Assembly (NCBI GenBank): GCA_944472135.2
Contig: OX235263.1
Location: forward strand, 13,995,517-14,059,516
Direction: 5' to 3'
Length of the DNA stretch: 64,000 bases
Origin: Trichobilharzia regenti
Taxonomy: Eukaryota > Platyhelminthes > Trematoda > Strigeidida > Schistosomatidae
The notes under the pieces are model-generated. The model had not been told where the DNA came from. It did not search any database and worked only from the letters and a program-made list of their open reading frames with translations. Of this stretch, positions 63,621 through 64,000 are shown piece by piece. How positions within the stretch are numbered: position 1 is the stretch's first letter; every line of letters starts with the position of its first letter. The position numbers and the translations under genes were made by a program.

Positions 63621-64000
63621 AGACTTTATAGCAATAAAAAAAATCCTGTCTACATTTATTCTGAATTTAATATCCTTTTTATTAACAGAAGGAATGCAAT
63701 TCTGCTATGATTCATTAATTTTGCGTAGTAGGGCAATAAATGCTTCGCAAATAAACTATCCAGCTCAGAGAACACAACCACATCAAAATCATTGCTTTAT
63801 ATCAACTTCATTCCAACACACTTATGCTAGTCAAATTGGATTGCATTTAATTTCCCTAAGTGACGTAACATCAGCCGTTGTGATTCCTTGTAAAAAAAAT
63901 ACTAAGGATTTGCTTTTGGATTAAAGGAAAAACTCACATTTTAAGTCATAAACAGAGAAGAACTTGACATTAAAAAAAAGAATTTCTTTCTTTCGACAAA
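63621..64000. other. Unassigned, with a PLE-3 end scrap
   Basis: 63725-63800 (GCAAATAAACTATCCAGCTC, ACAACCACATCAAAATCAT) resembles PLE-3 3' sequence at 32535-32585. The rest, to the window edge, is unassigned. Confidence 0.45.

Noticed and set aside
1..64000. CRISPR arrays, prophage, operons
   Set aside because: The repeats are dispersed eukaryotic retroelements; there are no regular short spacers and no dense coding.

Overview
Eukaryotic, AT-rich, gene-poor DNA almost certainly from a schistosome or a close digenean relative. The evidence is SINE-like units joining a tRNA-like Pol III head to a hammerhead ribozyme of the schistosome Sm-alpha type, many Penelope-like elements (PLEs) with GIY-YIG endonucleases, and many RTE-type non-LTR retrotransposons resembling schistosome SR2. 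No host exon, rRNA gene, functional tRNA gene or prokaryotic feature could be supported; nearly everything recognisable is a dead mobile element.

Names used below (mine). RTE-A and RTE-B are two RTE subfamilies; their 3' ends read '...TATGTTCC..GGAAC..' followed by an ATA/ATT run. PLE-1 to PLE-5 are lineages told apart by the sequence around the GIY-YIG or RT motif: PLE-1 'C.CG', PLE-2 'PCNDC', PLE-3 'CMNC', PLE-4 'CAHC', PLE-5 with RT motif YADD. SINE-Sm is the Sm-alpha-like family with a hammerhead. SINE-B is a second tRNA-headed family whose consensus also folds as a hammerhead. SINE-C is a young family with a tRNA-like head and an A-rich tail. SINE-D has a tRNA-like head and an RTE-like 3' end. 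Repeats R1, H, E and F are unclassified or are PLE terminal sequence.

Layout. 1-5 kb: RTE 3' end, the 5' half of a PLE, an opposite-strand PLE-1 flanked by repeat H, and the 3' half of a PLE-2 with a long open frame. 5-11 kb: small PLE, RTE-B, SINE-B and SINE-C pieces. 11.6-14.9 kb: the longest RTE copy (endonuclease plus reverse transcriptase), carrying a palindromic PLE-end insertion. 15-30 kb: PLE-3, SINE-C, SINE-D, five RTE fragments, SINE-B and SINE-Sm. 30-43 kb: PLE-1, PLE-2 and PLE-3 remnants with better preserved RT and GIY-YIG parts at 34, 41 and 42 kb. 43.6-50.3 kb: the youngest RTE-A copies, a tail-to-tail RTE pair, PLE-4 and PLE-5. 50-64 kb: SINE and RTE fragments separated by unassigned AT-rich DNA, the longest unassigned block being about 53.7-56.1 kb.

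How the parts interact: RTE elements copy by target-primed reverse transcription and could supply machinery to SINE-D, whose 3' end they share. PLEs encode an RT and a GIY-YIG nuclease. SINE-Sm and SINE-B combine Pol III boxes with self-cleaving RNA motifs, and several of their loci are inverted pairs. All family assignments come from reading the sequence by eye; boundaries are approximate by tens of bases.
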